Assembly: GCF_030161375.1 (NCBI RefSeq)
Contig: NZ_BSSQ01000035.1
Span: 53,176-117,175 of the forward strand
Direction: 5' to 3'
From: Paenibacillus glycanilyticus
GTDB taxonomy: Bacteria > Bacillota > Bacilli > Paenibacillales > Paenibacillaceae
Length of the DNA: 64,000 nt
This document shows positions 31,579-40,644 of the stretch, piece by piece. A model generated the notes under the pieces. The model was not told where the DNA came from. It saw nothing but the letters and a program-made list of their open reading frames with translations, and searched no databases. Within the stretch, counting starts at the first letter, position 1. Every line of letters begins with the position of its first letter. The translations under genes and the position numbers were made by a program.

Positions 31579-33246
31579 TTAGTCCTCGCTTCGTCTCAGA
31601 CGGAGCACGTAATCATTATTCACTGCGCTGCTCCCTGCTTGAGGGCACTCGAACTGAACGGCTTGTCCCGACGCTTGAATAACATGCGGTTCCATAAATT
31701 GTCCTGTTCTCGGGTTATACCAGGTCGTTTCGTAGCTCCCGGCTTGCAGTTGAAGCTCAATGTTCTGGGGAACCGGTGTATACACGATGTACAGTTCACC
31801 CTCATTGGCAAGACAGAACGCATCCGGTTGCTTGACCAAAGCTTCACTCGGGTTCGCCTTCCACCACGCGCAAGTTTCGAAGAAAGTCGCAATGTGGGCA
31901 AACCCTTCGAGCAGCTTCATCGAATCATCGCCGCGCCCGTTCACCCAGCCGCCGAGACCATGTCCCGCGTATTCTCCGCTTGTCTGATAACCGCCGGCCA
32001 TATAGATTTCCCATGCTCTGCGCCTCAGCGTATCGCGGCTTCTCATCGGGTATACTTTGCCTTCGCCCCAAGCCGTCGGGTAATGATCTTCATAGCCAAA
32101 TTCTTCGTTGATTTGAGGAATGATTCTGCCTGTTTGCAGCTGCAATTCCCTGTTCTGCCGCATGTACGAATAACCGCCGTTCTCATCCCAGCTTTGGTAT
32201 ACGGCGAAATCCGCCCAGCCCGACGTGCGGAATTCAAAGGTTCCGTGCCCATGGCAGGTCATGAGATGATGATAGGGATCGCATGATTGAAGATAATGCC
32301 CCATTCGTTCCACCCATTGCCGCGGACGGATCAACCGGTATTCATTCGTTAGGTCCCAGGTTATATTCGGGAAAGCAGCGAGCCGTGACGCCGCATAACG
32401 GAAATACCTCTGTTCGTCTTGGCCGCCCATCAGAAGCTTGCCAAAGGGATCAGCACCCTTTCGGTAAGCGTCTACATACATAATGATAGAAAGAACGATA
32501 TCTTTCCGGCCGGCGTATTCGACTAACCGCTCCAGCTTATGCCAATAAGCAAGGTCGAACCTGGTTACGTCCCATCCCGGATTTTCCGCATCTTCCGGAC
32601 GTTCAGCCTTCCAAGGGCCATAGCAGAACGTGAAATCCTCCGATTCGTATACCGGCTCAAACCAAGCCATCGCGCTGCGCACCCTGCTGGAGCTTAATCC
32701 GAACCTCACCCGGTTAACTTTATGATGATGAAAGCGGTCAAGCGTGCGCCTGATTTCTTCTTCCTTGCGGATGCCGGGCAAATGGTAAGCCGTCATTCCG
32801 TTATAGAAGTAATGCTCGCCCGTTCCCTCCCATACGAAATGAAACGGATGCTCCTCATCTACCCGGATCAGTCCGCGGTTATCGCCGGCTATGGCATCGA
32901 AATGCCCCTCATGTGACCATACCTTGCCCCCGTATTGGAAAGAGACCGTGTAAACGTACCGCCCCGCCGAACGCGGCATGAATCGAATCCGATACAAGCT
33001 TCCGTCCTCCGAATCGCAAAATCCGTCTACCGGAATAAGGCTATCGCGATTGTCCGCCGTTCCGAGCTCGCCATCGGGCGTACCATGTTGAAAGGTAAAT
33101 AAGTCTTCATCGCGTCCGAATTGTCCGATGATCTCCACTTCGGTGAATGGATTGCGAAATGCCGGTTCATCAACCCGAATAACGATCTCGTAGCGATCGT
33201 AAGTGACAACCGCATTTGCCGTAACCGGTACAAAGGAAATGTTCAT
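31579..33246 (-). CDS. DUF5060/DUF4038-like glycosidase (TIM barrel)
   Basis: Predicted cytoplasmic glycoside hydrolase of 555 aa. An N-terminal sandwich (about 1-115, DUF5060-like, with RFMPRSAGRYVYTVSF) precedes a TIM barrel beginning HPFHFVWEGTGEHYFYNGMT. WDLTNEYR places Glu302 as acid/base and PQINEEFGYE places Glu381 or Glu382 as nucleophile. The last 90 residues form a small sandwich like the 'collagen-binding' domain common after DUF4038, with YETTWYNPRTG. Related enzymes act on side chains of pectin or hemicellulose. It starts behind GAGGGAG, 101 bases after the kinase gene, and is probably the last gene of the transporter-regulator operon. Substrate not assigned. Confidence 0.8.
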   Translation of the reverse strand: MNISFVPVTANAVVTYDRYEIVIRVDEPAFRNPFTEVEIIGQFGRDEDLFTFQHGTPDGELGTADNRDSLIPVDGFCDSEDGSLYRIRFMPRSAGRYVYTVSFQYGGKVWSHEGHFDAIAGDNRGLIRVDEEHPFHFVWEGTGEHYFYNGMTAYHLPGIRKEEEIRRTLDRFHHHKVNRVRFGLSSSRVRSAMAWFEPVYESEDFTFCYGPWKAERPEDAENPGWDVTRFDLAYWHKLERLVEYAGRKDIVLSIIMYVDAYRKGADPFGKLLMGGQDEQRYFRYAASRLAAFPNITWDLTNEYRLIRPRQWVERMGHYLQSCDPYHHLMTCHGHGTFEFRTSGWADFAVYQSWDENGGYSYMRQNRELQLQTGRIIPQINEEFGYEDHYPTAWGEGKVYPMRSRDTLRRRAWEIYMAGGYQTSGEYAGHGLGGWVNGRGDDSMKLLEGFAHIATFFETCAWWKANPSEALVKQPDAFCLANEGELYIVYTPVPQNIELQLQAGSYETTWYNPRTGQFMEPHVIQASGQAVQFECPQAGSSAVNNDYVLRLRRSED

Positions 33247-33347
33247 TCAACAGGCTCCCTCTTTAAGTGTCTTACGTCTCCCCCTATGTTACCTATGAAC
33301 GGCCATTAGCGGAGTAGGATTTATGACTGTTCTTGGATAGACAATCG

Positions 33348-35126
33348 TTAGGCATTTCTCCCGCCGATTCGAATGGCGGGTACCGTTATGCGTACGGATG
33401 TCCCTATTCCTTGACCGCCGCCAAACTCCACGCCGTAGGCCTGTCCGTATTGAAGTTTAATTCGCTCATCGACATTGCGGACGCCGTAGCCTATTTTGAC
33501 TCCATTCGGATCATTGATCTGCCGAAGCTGCTCTTTGCTCATGCCTACGCCATCGTCAACAATGCCAAAGACGATTAGATCGCCTTCCCGCCTCGCCATT
33601 AGCTTTAACGACATTTCATCCTCGAAAAAAGCATGCTGCAGCGCATTTTCCAGGAACGGCTGAAGAATAATTTTGATCGTTTCGTACCCGTATACGGAAG
33701 GTTCGATATCATACCATACCTGAATCCGGTCCCGGTGCTTGATTTTCTGTATCTCCAGATAAGTGATAGCCTGCTCCAGCTCTTTGGTAACGGGAATATG
33801 AGTCTTGCCTTCGTTTAGCGTAAGACGGTAAAACTTCGCAAGTCCCATAACCATGTCATGCAGCCTGTCGATCTCGCCCATCTTGGCCAACCGGCTGATC
33901 GAAGATAACGTATTGTACAGAAAATGCGGGTTAATCTGCGCTTGCAGCGTCTCGAGCTCGGCTTCCTTTTTCTCTATGTTGGCCAGATACACTTCTTGAA
34001 TCAATAGATCGATGTCTTTGCTCATCTTATTAAACGCTCTTGCAATCTGAGCGAATTCATCGGCGCCGTGAATCTCCATCCGGCTTCCGAAATCGCCGCT
34101 CCGGAACGCGTTCAAGGAAGCGATAACTCTCTTTACCCCGTTGGAGAAATAACGAGAGATCACAATTCCAATCGCAATCAGCACGATCGTGCTTATAAAA
34201 CAAACAAGCAGCGTCAAATTGCGGACATGCCTGGCATCCTTCTCCAGTACCGATTGAGGTAGGGATGCTATGATCTTCCAGCCCAATCCGGGCAAAACAT
34301 CCTGTATGGTAAACGTTTGGCGACCTGCAGTCTCGCCAAAGTTGTTATCCGTAACACCGGACAGCCGCATTGTCTTGCCCTCGCTGTCCTCTACCGATAA
34401 AGTGCTGGAGTCTCCGAGCTTCCGGTAATCGGCCGCTTCCAGCAGAGCATCCACCTTGACCATAATGCGGAGGATGCCAAATGTTTTGCCCTTATCGAAA
34501 TCGACAAGGCGGCGAATCATGGACACGTTGCCGAATTCCCCGTCATTCTCGACCTGGCTCCAGACATATTCTTCTCCCCTGTACACCTTGGGCTCAATGG
34601 CATCCGGATTGGCTTGCCAAGGCAAGTCTTTGTACCAAGATTCGTCTTCGATGCGTGACAGATGGTAAATATCGAACCGGTTATTCTCGTTAAGCGGATC
34701 GTTCCGCGAATCCAGCTCGCCATAGATCTCGGGAAAAGATTCCTCGGCCAAATAGAGCCGTACCTGCAGCTTGCCGCTTGCTCTAAGCATTATGTTCTGC
34801 AAGGTGGGCAGCATGTAATTCTGAAGAGAATCGTAGCTCGTCCAGCCTTCCTTGTACGTTCGCAGCAGCTTTTGCACGGTCAGATCGTAAAACAGCTGAT
34901 CCGAGCTTCGCTTGATCTCGGACGACTTGTAATCGATATTATCCCGCATCTGCTCCAAGGTTCCGCTAAGATTAACGCGGGTTTGCTCCTTGATCGAGTG
35001 CACCGACGACTGGTAGGCAATCATGCCAACAACCGCCGTTGGCGTTAAGGCGAAGACAAGATAAGAGATCATCAGCTTGAAGCCGAAGGACATCCGCTTA
35101 TCCTTAAGTCCAAGCAACCGCTTCAT
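33348..35126 (-). CDS. YesM-type sensor histidine kinase (block A)
   Basis: Sensor kinase of 592 aa. The ATG shares its A with the regulator stop codon (TGATG), and AGGAGG lies 8 nt upstream; the TTG one codon earlier is not needed. Helix 1 is at about 13-40, an extracellular sensor of about 250 residues follows, and helix 2 reads VCFISTIVLIAIGIVIS. A HAMP region and the His_kinase domain with QINPHFLYNTL (phospho-acceptor His401) come next. The ATPase domain shows IVDDGVGMSKEQ and GQGIGTSVRITVP. It is partner to the regulator encoded just upstream and is predicted to sense an oligosaccharide made from the block A substrate. Confidence 0.93.
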   Translation of the reverse strand: MKRLLGLKDKRMSFGFKLMISYLVFALTPTAVVGMIAYQSSVHSIKEQTRVNLSGTLEQMRDNIDYKSSEIKRSSDQLFYDLTVQKLLRTYKEGWTSYDSLQNYMLPTLQNIMLRASGKLQVRLYLAEESFPEIYGELDSRNDPLNENNRFDIYHLSRIEDESWYKDLPWQANPDAIEPKVYRGEEYVWSQVENDGEFGNVSMIRRLVDFDKGKTFGILRIMVKVDALLEAADYRKLGDSSTLSVEDSEGKTMRLSGVTDNNFGETAGRQTFTIQDVLPGLGWKIIASLPQSVLEKDARHVRNLTLLVCFISTIVLIAIGIVISRYFSNGVKRVIASLNAFRSGDFGSRMEIHGADEFAQIARAFNKMSKDIDLLIQEVYLANIEKKEAELETLQAQINPHFLYNTLSSISRLAKMGEIDRLHDMVMGLAKFYRLTLNEGKTHIPVTKELEQAITYLEIQKIKHRDRIQVWYDIEPSVYGYETIKIILQPFLENALQHAFFEDEMSLKLMARREGDLIVFGIVDDGVGMSKEQLRQINDPNGVKIGYGVRNVDERIKLQYGQAYGVEFGGGQGIGTSVRITVPAIRIGGRNA

Positions 35127-36703
35127 CAACGCTGCCTCCTGAACTCGTTCGGCGAGAGCCCGTAGGCATCCCGGAACAGCTTGTTGAAGTGGGTCAGATT
35201 TTTGTAACCGACGCTGAAGGCAACCTCGTAAACTTTGCGTACCGGGTCCTGCAGCATTTCATGCGCTTTGGCGAGCCTTTGCCGAATGACGAACTCGCTG
35301 AACGTGACCCCGCTCTCTTCCTTAAAGAGATGGCCCAGATAGTTGGGCGAGAACGAGAAACGGTCCGCCACTTCGCGAAGCTCGATGCTCCGGTCAAGAT
35401 GGGCATTCACGTACTCCTCGATCTCTTTAATGATTTTATGGTTCTTCTTCTGCTTCTTTCTCTGCAAGGATTCCGAAATTTCGAAGAATCTCCTGCGCAT
35501 CCACGACTGGATATCGTACACCGTCTCGAAATGATAGAGTATGTCTAGCTGATCAAATCGGATGCCTAAGAGACTTTCCAGATTCTCGTTCACGCTTTCC
35601 AAATAAGTATCCAGCTTGGAAAGAATATGCTGGGCGAAGGACTGGACATTTAATTTTCGGTCGAAATGCTTGATAAAGGAAAATAAATCCTGCAGACAAT
35701 CGTCAATTTTGACAAGATCGTAATTCAGCATAGCCGCAAACATCTCGTCCAGCATGATCTCCGGACGTCTTCCTTCTGCTCCTCTTTCCTCCGCAACGTC
35801 GATGGCTTGAATAATCCGGTTTTTCCCGCTCAGCCATTTGTGCTCCAATAACTTATTTACTTCCGAGAAAGCTGTTGGCAATGCCGTAAGTAGAGGGAAA
35901 GGCGCTCCAGCCGCTGCCGTAATCGTGCCGCTTAACCGCTCTCTGAATGTCGTCAACAGCTGCTGCGCCACTGTTTCCAGTGATTGTTCGGTAACGTCAA
36001 ATACGAGCAGTATCCGAATCGCATGGACCCGTAACGCAAATAAAGCTCCCATTGAGCTTGAAGCATACTCTATGAATTTCAATGCTTGTTCAGCTTGCTC
36101 GTCCCCGGAATCTGCTGCTTCTCTTTTTGCGTATTTGAGACCGGCGTCATCCAATTCTGCCAGTATGACCCCATAACTCGATTCGCGATTGTCTAACCCT
36201 GCTTCTGCGAGCCACTCTTCCTCCGAGGCAGGCACCTGTTCTCCCCGCAGCCATCTTTTCATTTGTTCATCCCGAATAAGAGGGGCTGACTCGCGGTATT
36301 TCTCGTCCATGGCACCGCGATACCGTTCGGTATCGAGTTGGGAACGGATTTCCTTAAGCACTTTCATCATTTCCGCGTGATCTACGGGTTTTAGAACGTA
36401 ACCGTTTGCATTCATCTGGATGGCTTGCCGGGCGTACTGAAATTCCTCATGCCCGCTTACAAACACGACTTTCAGTTCACAGCCCGCATCCTTAAGCTTG
36501 CGAACGAGTTCAAGACCCGACATAATCGGCATGCGGATATCCGTGACCAGCACATCCGCTTCATTGTTTTTCAAATACTCGATAACCTTGAAAGCGTTAG
36601 TTGCCCGGTACACAACCTCCATGCCAAGTTCCTTCCAAGGCAGGAGAAACTCCATGCCCTCCAGATCCAGCATTTCATCATCCGCTAGTATTACTCGATA
36701 CAC
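35126..36703 (-). CDS. YesN-type response regulator, AraC family (block A)
   Basis: Activator of 525 aa. The start is placed at GTG (MYRVILADDE) because GAGGTGG lies about 5 nt upstream and receiver domains of this family begin this way; the frame is open 17 codons further. The receiver has Asp8/Asp9 and phospho-acceptor Asp55 in LVTDIRMP, and YVLKPVDHAE carries the conserved Lys. A long middle region follows, then AraC-type helices with VADRFSFSPNYLGHLFKEES and YEVAFSVGYKNLTHFNKLF. Its natural DNA target is motif 2, found ahead of its own operon and of the GH10 xylanase (inference). It follows the binding-protein gene after a hairpin, giving lower expression than that gene. Confidence 0.92.
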   Translation of the reverse strand: MYRVILADDEMLDLEGMEFLLPWKELGMEVVYRATNAFKVIEYLKNNEADVLVTDIRMPIMSGLELVRKLKDAGCELKVVFVSGHEEFQYARQAIQMNANGYVLKPVDHAEMMKVLKEIRSQLDTERYRGAMDEKYRESAPLIRDEQMKRWLRGEQVPASEEEWLAEAGLDNRESSYGVILAELDDAGLKYAKREAADSGDEQAEQALKFIEYASSSMGALFALRVHAIRILLVFDVTEQSLETVAQQLLTTFRERLSGTITAAAGAPFPLLTALPTAFSEVNKLLEHKWLSGKNRIIQAIDVAEERGAEGRRPEIMLDEMFAAMLNYDLVKIDDCLQDLFSFIKHFDRKLNVQSFAQHILSKLDTYLESVNENLESLLGIRFDQLDILYHFETVYDIQSWMRRRFFEISESLQRKKQKKNHKIIKEIEEYVNAHLDRSIELREVADRFSFSPNYLGHLFKEESGVTFSEFVIRQRLAKAHEMLQDPVRKVYEVAFSVGYKNLTHFNKLFRDAYGLSPNEFRRQR

Positions 36704-36754
36704 GGAAGCCACCTCGATTCCTGTCATTCCTGTCGGCAATGGAAAATATAGCAA

Positions 36755-36793
36755 GGACCGAGCAGATATAGCTTTAGTATATCTGCTCGGCCC
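36755..36793 (-). terminator. Stem-loop between binding protein and regulator genes (block A)
   Basis: CCGAGCAGATATA and TATATCTGCTCGG pair perfectly around a 7-nt loop. The T-tract on the minus strand is weak (TCCTTGCT), so partial termination or 3'-end protection is likely. Confidence 0.65.
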
Positions 36794-36817
36794 TTTCGCT
36801 TACAGTGCACAATATTC

Positions 36818-38500
36818 TTATTTGCCAGCCATTTGTTTCAGGTTGTTCTGCCAAGCTTCAGTCTCGTAATCGAGCAGCTTCTGGTAGCCTTGAGACATCG
36901 CTTCGTCTTGCGCTTTTTTCAAGATGTTATCAACTTCTTCATCACTCTTGGCGAACAAGGCTTGCGCATAATATTTCTTGAAGATCTCGTCAACCGCCGT
37001 TTTGGCAATACCCGCTTCCGTGTCTCCGGCAGGCATCAGATTAACGAAAGCCGTAAGATCCTGAGACGTCTTCCAGGTAACGGCCGATTGCTGAGTATCC
37101 GGCCATTGCACTTGCTCCGGCTTCATCTTCGCATTGTTGGCCATCTTCATTGTGTCCAGATAAGTCGTATTGCCCACCCATGCCCAGCGGCCAAGTTTGT
37201 CTTTGTCTTTGTCCTCTTGCGGAGTATTAAACCAGGTATCGTTCAGTACAGGATAATCGTTAGCGTCCATTTCGTTCCAATATTTGCCCTTTGGACCAAA
37301 GTAAAGCGTGGACATCCCTTCCGGACCTGTAAGCCAATCCATGAAGGCAAAGATGGCTTCCGGATCCTTGGCGGCCGTCGTGATAACGTTCACGTTCCAA
37401 CCAAGCTTGTTATAGTTGTTAGGGAACACTTTATCCTTGCTAACGCCTTCCTTATGAACCGGCCAAATAACCTCGTAACCGCTATCCGGATCATTTTTGC
37501 GCATGACCGTATTGGCCGCGTTGATCTGATTTTCCAGCACGGAGTAGGAAGCAAATACGGCAACCTTGCCGTTCGTCAGCTTCTCGAATACCTGTTCCTT
37601 CTTCTCGGTAAGAGAATCCTGCGTCATTAACTTCTCTCTGAACAGCTTGCTTGCATATTTCATTGTTTCATTAAATACAGGGTCCGTGAATATAGATACG
37701 AATTTGCCGTCCACAGGCACCGCGCGGTTCTGACCCGGCCAGTTCGGCGAATAACCTTCTCCGAATCCGGATGCCAGAATTTGAACGCCTTGCGCTTCTA
37801 CGTCCGTCTCAAGCGGCACCATGTCGGGATACGTAGCTTTCACCTTTTGCAAATACGCATACAAGTCGTCAAAGGTTTCGAGCTTCGGCGAACCAAGCTC
37901 CTTATACACTTTGCGGTTAATTAAGTAACCCGCGTTGCCGTTGGAGGAAGTCGTATACCAGTTCGGCATTTGGTAAATATGTCCATCCGAGGAGCGAAGC
38001 ATATTAATCGTCTCATCGCCCATCCATTTCTTGAAGTTCGGATATTTGTTGTAGTAATCGTCGAGCGGGATTAGCTTGCCAGCCTGGCGAAGCTTCTCCA
38101 CATCGGGTCCGCGGTCGAGCAGTAAGACATCCGTCAAATCATCGGTAGCCAGCATCGTGCTGAATTTCTGCTGCGCGGCACCGCCGGATTGAACTGGTTC
38201 AATCGTCACCTTCAGATTGTCCTGAATCCACTTCGTAGGAACATCGTCCGCCCATGGATCAAGCGTAAGCCAATCATAGTTGCCGTACATCGAGAATTTA
38301 AGCGGTTGGCTGCCAAGCTGGAAGCCGGCCGGTGAAGCGGAAGCGTTGTTCGAGGATGGCGTTGATTCACCGGATGAGCCGCTTGGAGAAGCTTCCGGTT
38401 TGTTGTTCCCGTTGTTGCTGTTGCTGCAGGCTCCAAGAGCCGTGCTGGCAATTAGCAAAGCGGACATGATGGCAATCCATGATTTCCTAGTCTTCTTCAT
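36818..38500 (-). CDS. ABC sugar importer solute-binding lipoprotein (block A)
   Basis: Solute-binding lipoprotein of 560 aa, LplA/YtcQ-like. The signal MKKTRKSWIAIMSALL ends in lipobox ALGAC with Cys25, followed by a Ser/Asn/Gly-rich linker. The segment FMDWLTGPEGMSTLYFGPKG is typical of the family. It is not a close relative of the two block B binding proteins, so the two importers should differ in ligand. It follows the two permease genes, unlike block B where the binding protein comes first. A stem-loop precedes it and another follows it, which should raise its abundance over its neighbours. Confidence 0.9.
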   Translation of the reverse strand: MKKTRKSWIAIMSALLIASTALGACSNSNNGNNKPEASPSGSSGESTPSSNNASASPAGFQLGSQPLKFSMYGNYDWLTLDPWADDVPTKWIQDNLKVTIEPVQSGGAAQQKFSTMLATDDLTDVLLLDRGPDVEKLRQAGKLIPLDDYYNKYPNFKKWMGDETINMLRSSDGHIYQMPNWYTTSSNGNAGYLINRKVYKELGSPKLETFDDLYAYLQKVKATYPDMVPLETDVEAQGVQILASGFGEGYSPNWPGQNRAVPVDGKFVSIFTDPVFNETMKYASKLFREKLMTQDSLTEKKEQVFEKLTNGKVAVFASYSVLENQINAANTVMRKNDPDSGYEVIWPVHKEGVSKDKVFPNNYNKLGWNVNVITTAAKDPEAIFAFMDWLTGPEGMSTLYFGPKGKYWNEMDANDYPVLNDTWFNTPQEDKDKDKLGRWAWVGNTTYLDTMKMANNAKMKPEQVQWPDTQQSAVTWKTSQDLTAFVNLMPAGDTEAGIAKTAVDEIFKKYYAQALFAKSDEEVDNILKKAQDEAMSQGYQKLLDYETEAWQNNLKQMAGK

Positions 38501-38545
38501 AGTCTAGTAACCCCTCTCGTTCTTCTTTATTATATATAGAAACTC

Positions 38546-38584
38546 TTCGGGAGGAAGCGTATAAGAGGATAACCTCCCGGAAGA
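38546..38584 (-). terminator. Stem-loop between permease and binding-protein genes (block A)
   Basis: CTTCGGGAGG pairs with CCTCCCGGAAG (one bulged G). It lies right after the permease stop codon; no long T-tract follows on the minus strand. A processing or protection stem is more likely than full termination. Confidence 0.55.
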
Positions 38585-38588
38585 AACT

Positions 38589-39494
38589 CTACCCCTTGAT
38601 GGAACCTACCAGAACGCCTTTTACGAAATATTTCTGAAGAAAAGGATAGATTAGGATAATCGGCATGGAAGCGACAAGCATCGTAGCCATGCTAAGCGAT
38701 TTGCTCGTAACGGTCTGAATCTTCCCTACTGCATCGATCGCCGACGCATTGCCTCCCGTCTGTGTGGCGAGCATCTCCGTTGCCAAATTCGAGTTCAGAA
38801 TTTGTTGCAGGACGGAGGAGATTGGGAGCAAATTCATCTTATTGATATAGATAGCGGCGGTGAACCAGTCGTTCCAATGGTAGACTGCCGTAAATAAAGC
38901 CAGAGTTGCGAATACCGGACCCGATACGGGGATCACGATTCGAACGAAAGTTCCGAAATTCGTGCAGCCGTCCATTTTGGCTGATTCTTCAAGCCCGTCA
39001 GGCAATTCGCGGAAGAACGTCCGGAATATAATCATGTTATACACGCTGATCAACGAAGGGATAACGAGTACCCAGAACGTATTGTTCAGATGCAGTTCCT
39101 TGTTCAGAACAAACGAAGGAATAAGTCCGCCGCTGAAGAACATCGTGACGATGCAATAGAACATATAAGGTTTGAACAATAAAATTTTCGTCTTGGACAA
39201 TCCGTAAGCCAGCATGGACGTGAAGGCGATCGACAATGCGGTGCCAACGATCACGCGCAGAACGGAAATTAGAAAAGCGTGGGTGAGCCGTCCGTCTTCG
39301 AAGACCAGCTTATAGTTGTCCAGTGTAAATACCCTCGGCCAAAACGTAATGTCTCCTCTTGCCGTATCAGCGCCCGCGTTGAACGAAATAACGATGGCAT
39401 TCCAGAACGGATACAAGGTTACCAGGCCTAACAGAATCAGTACGATATATACGAAAGATTGAAATACCTTCTCGCCAGAGCTAAGCTTTATCAT
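38589..39494 (-). CDS. ABC sugar permease, LplC/YtcP type (block A)
   Basis: Membrane subunit of 301 aa with six predicted helices and the EAA loop EESAKMDGCTNFGTF followed by RIVIPVSGP. The C-terminus QKYFVKGVLVGSIKG is typical of the YtcP group. GAGGA lies 7 nt before the ATG, 30 bases after the first permease. It forms the channel with the 39525 gene product, and ATP must come from a shared ATPase encoded elsewhere. Confidence 0.92.
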   Translation of the reverse strand: MIKLSSGEKVFQSFVYIVLILLGLVTLYPFWNAIVISFNAGADTARGDITFWPRVFTLDNYKLVFEDGRLTHAFLISVLRVIVGTALSIAFTSMLAYGLSKTKILLFKPYMFYCIVTMFFSGGLIPSFVLNKELHLNNTFWVLVIPSLISVYNMIIFRTFFRELPDGLEESAKMDGCTNFGTFVRIVIPVSGPVFATLALFTAVYHWNDWFTAAIYINKMNLLPISSVLQQILNSNLATEMLATQTGGNASAIDAVGKIQTVTSKSLSMATMLVASMPIILIYPFLQKYFVKGVLVGSIKG

Positions 39495-39524
39495 AAGCGA
39501 ATCCTCGTTTCTTCTTTTCTAGCC

Positions 39525-40454
39525 TTACCATAAGCTTTGTCCCGATCTTCTGGCCAAGCGGTTTGCACCGATCAGCAGCAACACGTTAATCGCCGATTTG
39601 AATAGTCCTACAGCGGCCGCATAAGAGAAACGCTGGTTTTGAATGCCGATCCGGTAGACGTAAGTATCAATGACATCCGAGACATCCCGCACGATCGCGT
39701 TAACCCCGTTGTTGGTCAAGATCAGAATATCCTCAAACCCGGCGTTCATGACGTTGCCGATGGCCAGAATCATAAAGATAACGATGACCGGCATGATGCT
39801 TGGCAGCGTAATGGAGAACATTTGCCGGAAGCGGTTGGCTCCGTCAATGGAAGCCGATTCATACAGGTGGGGATCAATGCCCGAAATGGCTGCCAGATAG
39901 ACGATTGAGGAGAAGCCAATATCCTTCCACACGTTGCTTGCGATCAGAATGCCCCAGAAATAATTCGATTCGGAAAGCCAGTTGATCGGTTCGTCGATCA
40001 GATGCAGCTTCATAAGCAGAATGTTGATGCTGCCGTTGTCGACCGATAACATGGAAATGACGAAGCCCCCTACTATAACCCATGAGAGAAAATGCGGTAA
40101 ATAACTCACAGTTTGGATAATTCGCTTAAAGGCAGCTCTGCCTACCTCATTAAGCAGAAGCGCGAGCGCTATTGGAGCCGGAAAGCTGAATACCAGCTTC
40201 AACAGGCTTACAATAACCGTGTTCCGCATAATGGTCCAAAAATCCGGCGAATGGAAAAACATTCGGAAATGCTTCGTACCCGCCCACGGACTGTCGGCAA
40301 AACCTTTGAACAAGTTGTAATCCTGAAAGGCCGTCACCACGCCGTACATGGGCAGATAGCTGAACACAAAGAGCAGCAGCACTCCCGGAATAATCATGAG
40401 ATGGATGTCCCATTCTCGTCTCAAGCGTTTTTTTAGTTGTGATTGTGTTCTCAT
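39525..40454 (-). CDS. ABC sugar permease, LplB/YteP type (block A)
   Basis: Membrane subunit of 309 aa. The start is set at the ATG of MRTQSQLKKR behind GGAGGG; the open frame extends further into the promoter. Six helices follow, the first MIIPGVLLLFVFSYLPMYG. The EAA loop is YESASIDGANRFRQM followed by ITLPSIM. It is the first gene of the operon that ends with the kinase and the DUF4038-like gene, driven by a motif-2 promoter whose -10 lies 47 bases upstream. Confidence 0.92.
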   Translation of the reverse strand: MRTQSQLKKRLRREWDIHLMIIPGVLLLFVFSYLPMYGVVTAFQDYNLFKGFADSPWAGTKHFRMFFHSPDFWTIMRNTVIVSLLKLVFSFPAPIALALLLNEVGRAAFKRIIQTVSYLPHFLSWVIVGGFVISMLSVDNGSINILLMKLHLIDEPINWLSESNYFWGILIASNVWKDIGFSSIVYLAAISGIDPHLYESASIDGANRFRQMFSITLPSIMPVIVIFMILAIGNVMNAGFEDILILTNNGVNAIVRDVSDVIDTYVYRIGIQNQRFSYAAAVGLFKSAINVLLLIGANRLARRSGQSLW

Positions 40455-40500
40455 CCTAACTGTCCCTCCAGTAACCGATTGCCTTGTTTTGCTTGTATTC

Positions 40501-40565
40501 AGCATACCTTTCAGCCGCCGGGGCCATCAATCGACGCGAACAACGAAAACTAGACGGGAACAACG
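40501..40565 (-). promoter_or_regulatory. Motif-2 promoter of the block A transporter operon
   Basis: On the minus strand two CGTTG boxes (40565-40561 and 40545-40541) lie exactly 20 bases apart, with TAGTTTT just before the second. GATTGATG follows; TTGATG is the -35 (40530-40525) and TATGCT the -10 (40506-40501), with an 18-nt spacer. The layout is identical to the GH10 promoter. Confidence 0.75.
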
Positions 40566-40594
40566 GACTTCGCTAAAACTTGATGAAATGCCAT

Positions 40595-40633
40595 GAAAAA
40601 GCCCTCCGCGAAGCAAATCGCGGAGGGCTTTCT
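40595..40633 (-). terminator. Strong intrinsic terminator of the GH10-led unit
   Basis: AAAGCCCTCCGCG pairs with CGCGGAGGGCTTT around a short loop, then a T-run follows on the minus strand. It lies 12 bases past the esterase-GH43 stop codon. Confidence 0.9.
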
Positions 40634-40644
40634 ATTAATCTGTA

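Noticed and set aside
33247..33347. A possible motif-1 copy (ATTGTC) upstream of the DUF4038-like gene.
   Set aside because: Only a short core matches; GCAATC and CTACC are absent and no -10 hexamer lies at the fixed distance.
35127..35129. TTG one codon before the ATG as start of the block A kinase.
   Set aside because: The ATG at 35126 is placed 8 nt after AGGAGG and overlaps the regulator stop as TGATG.
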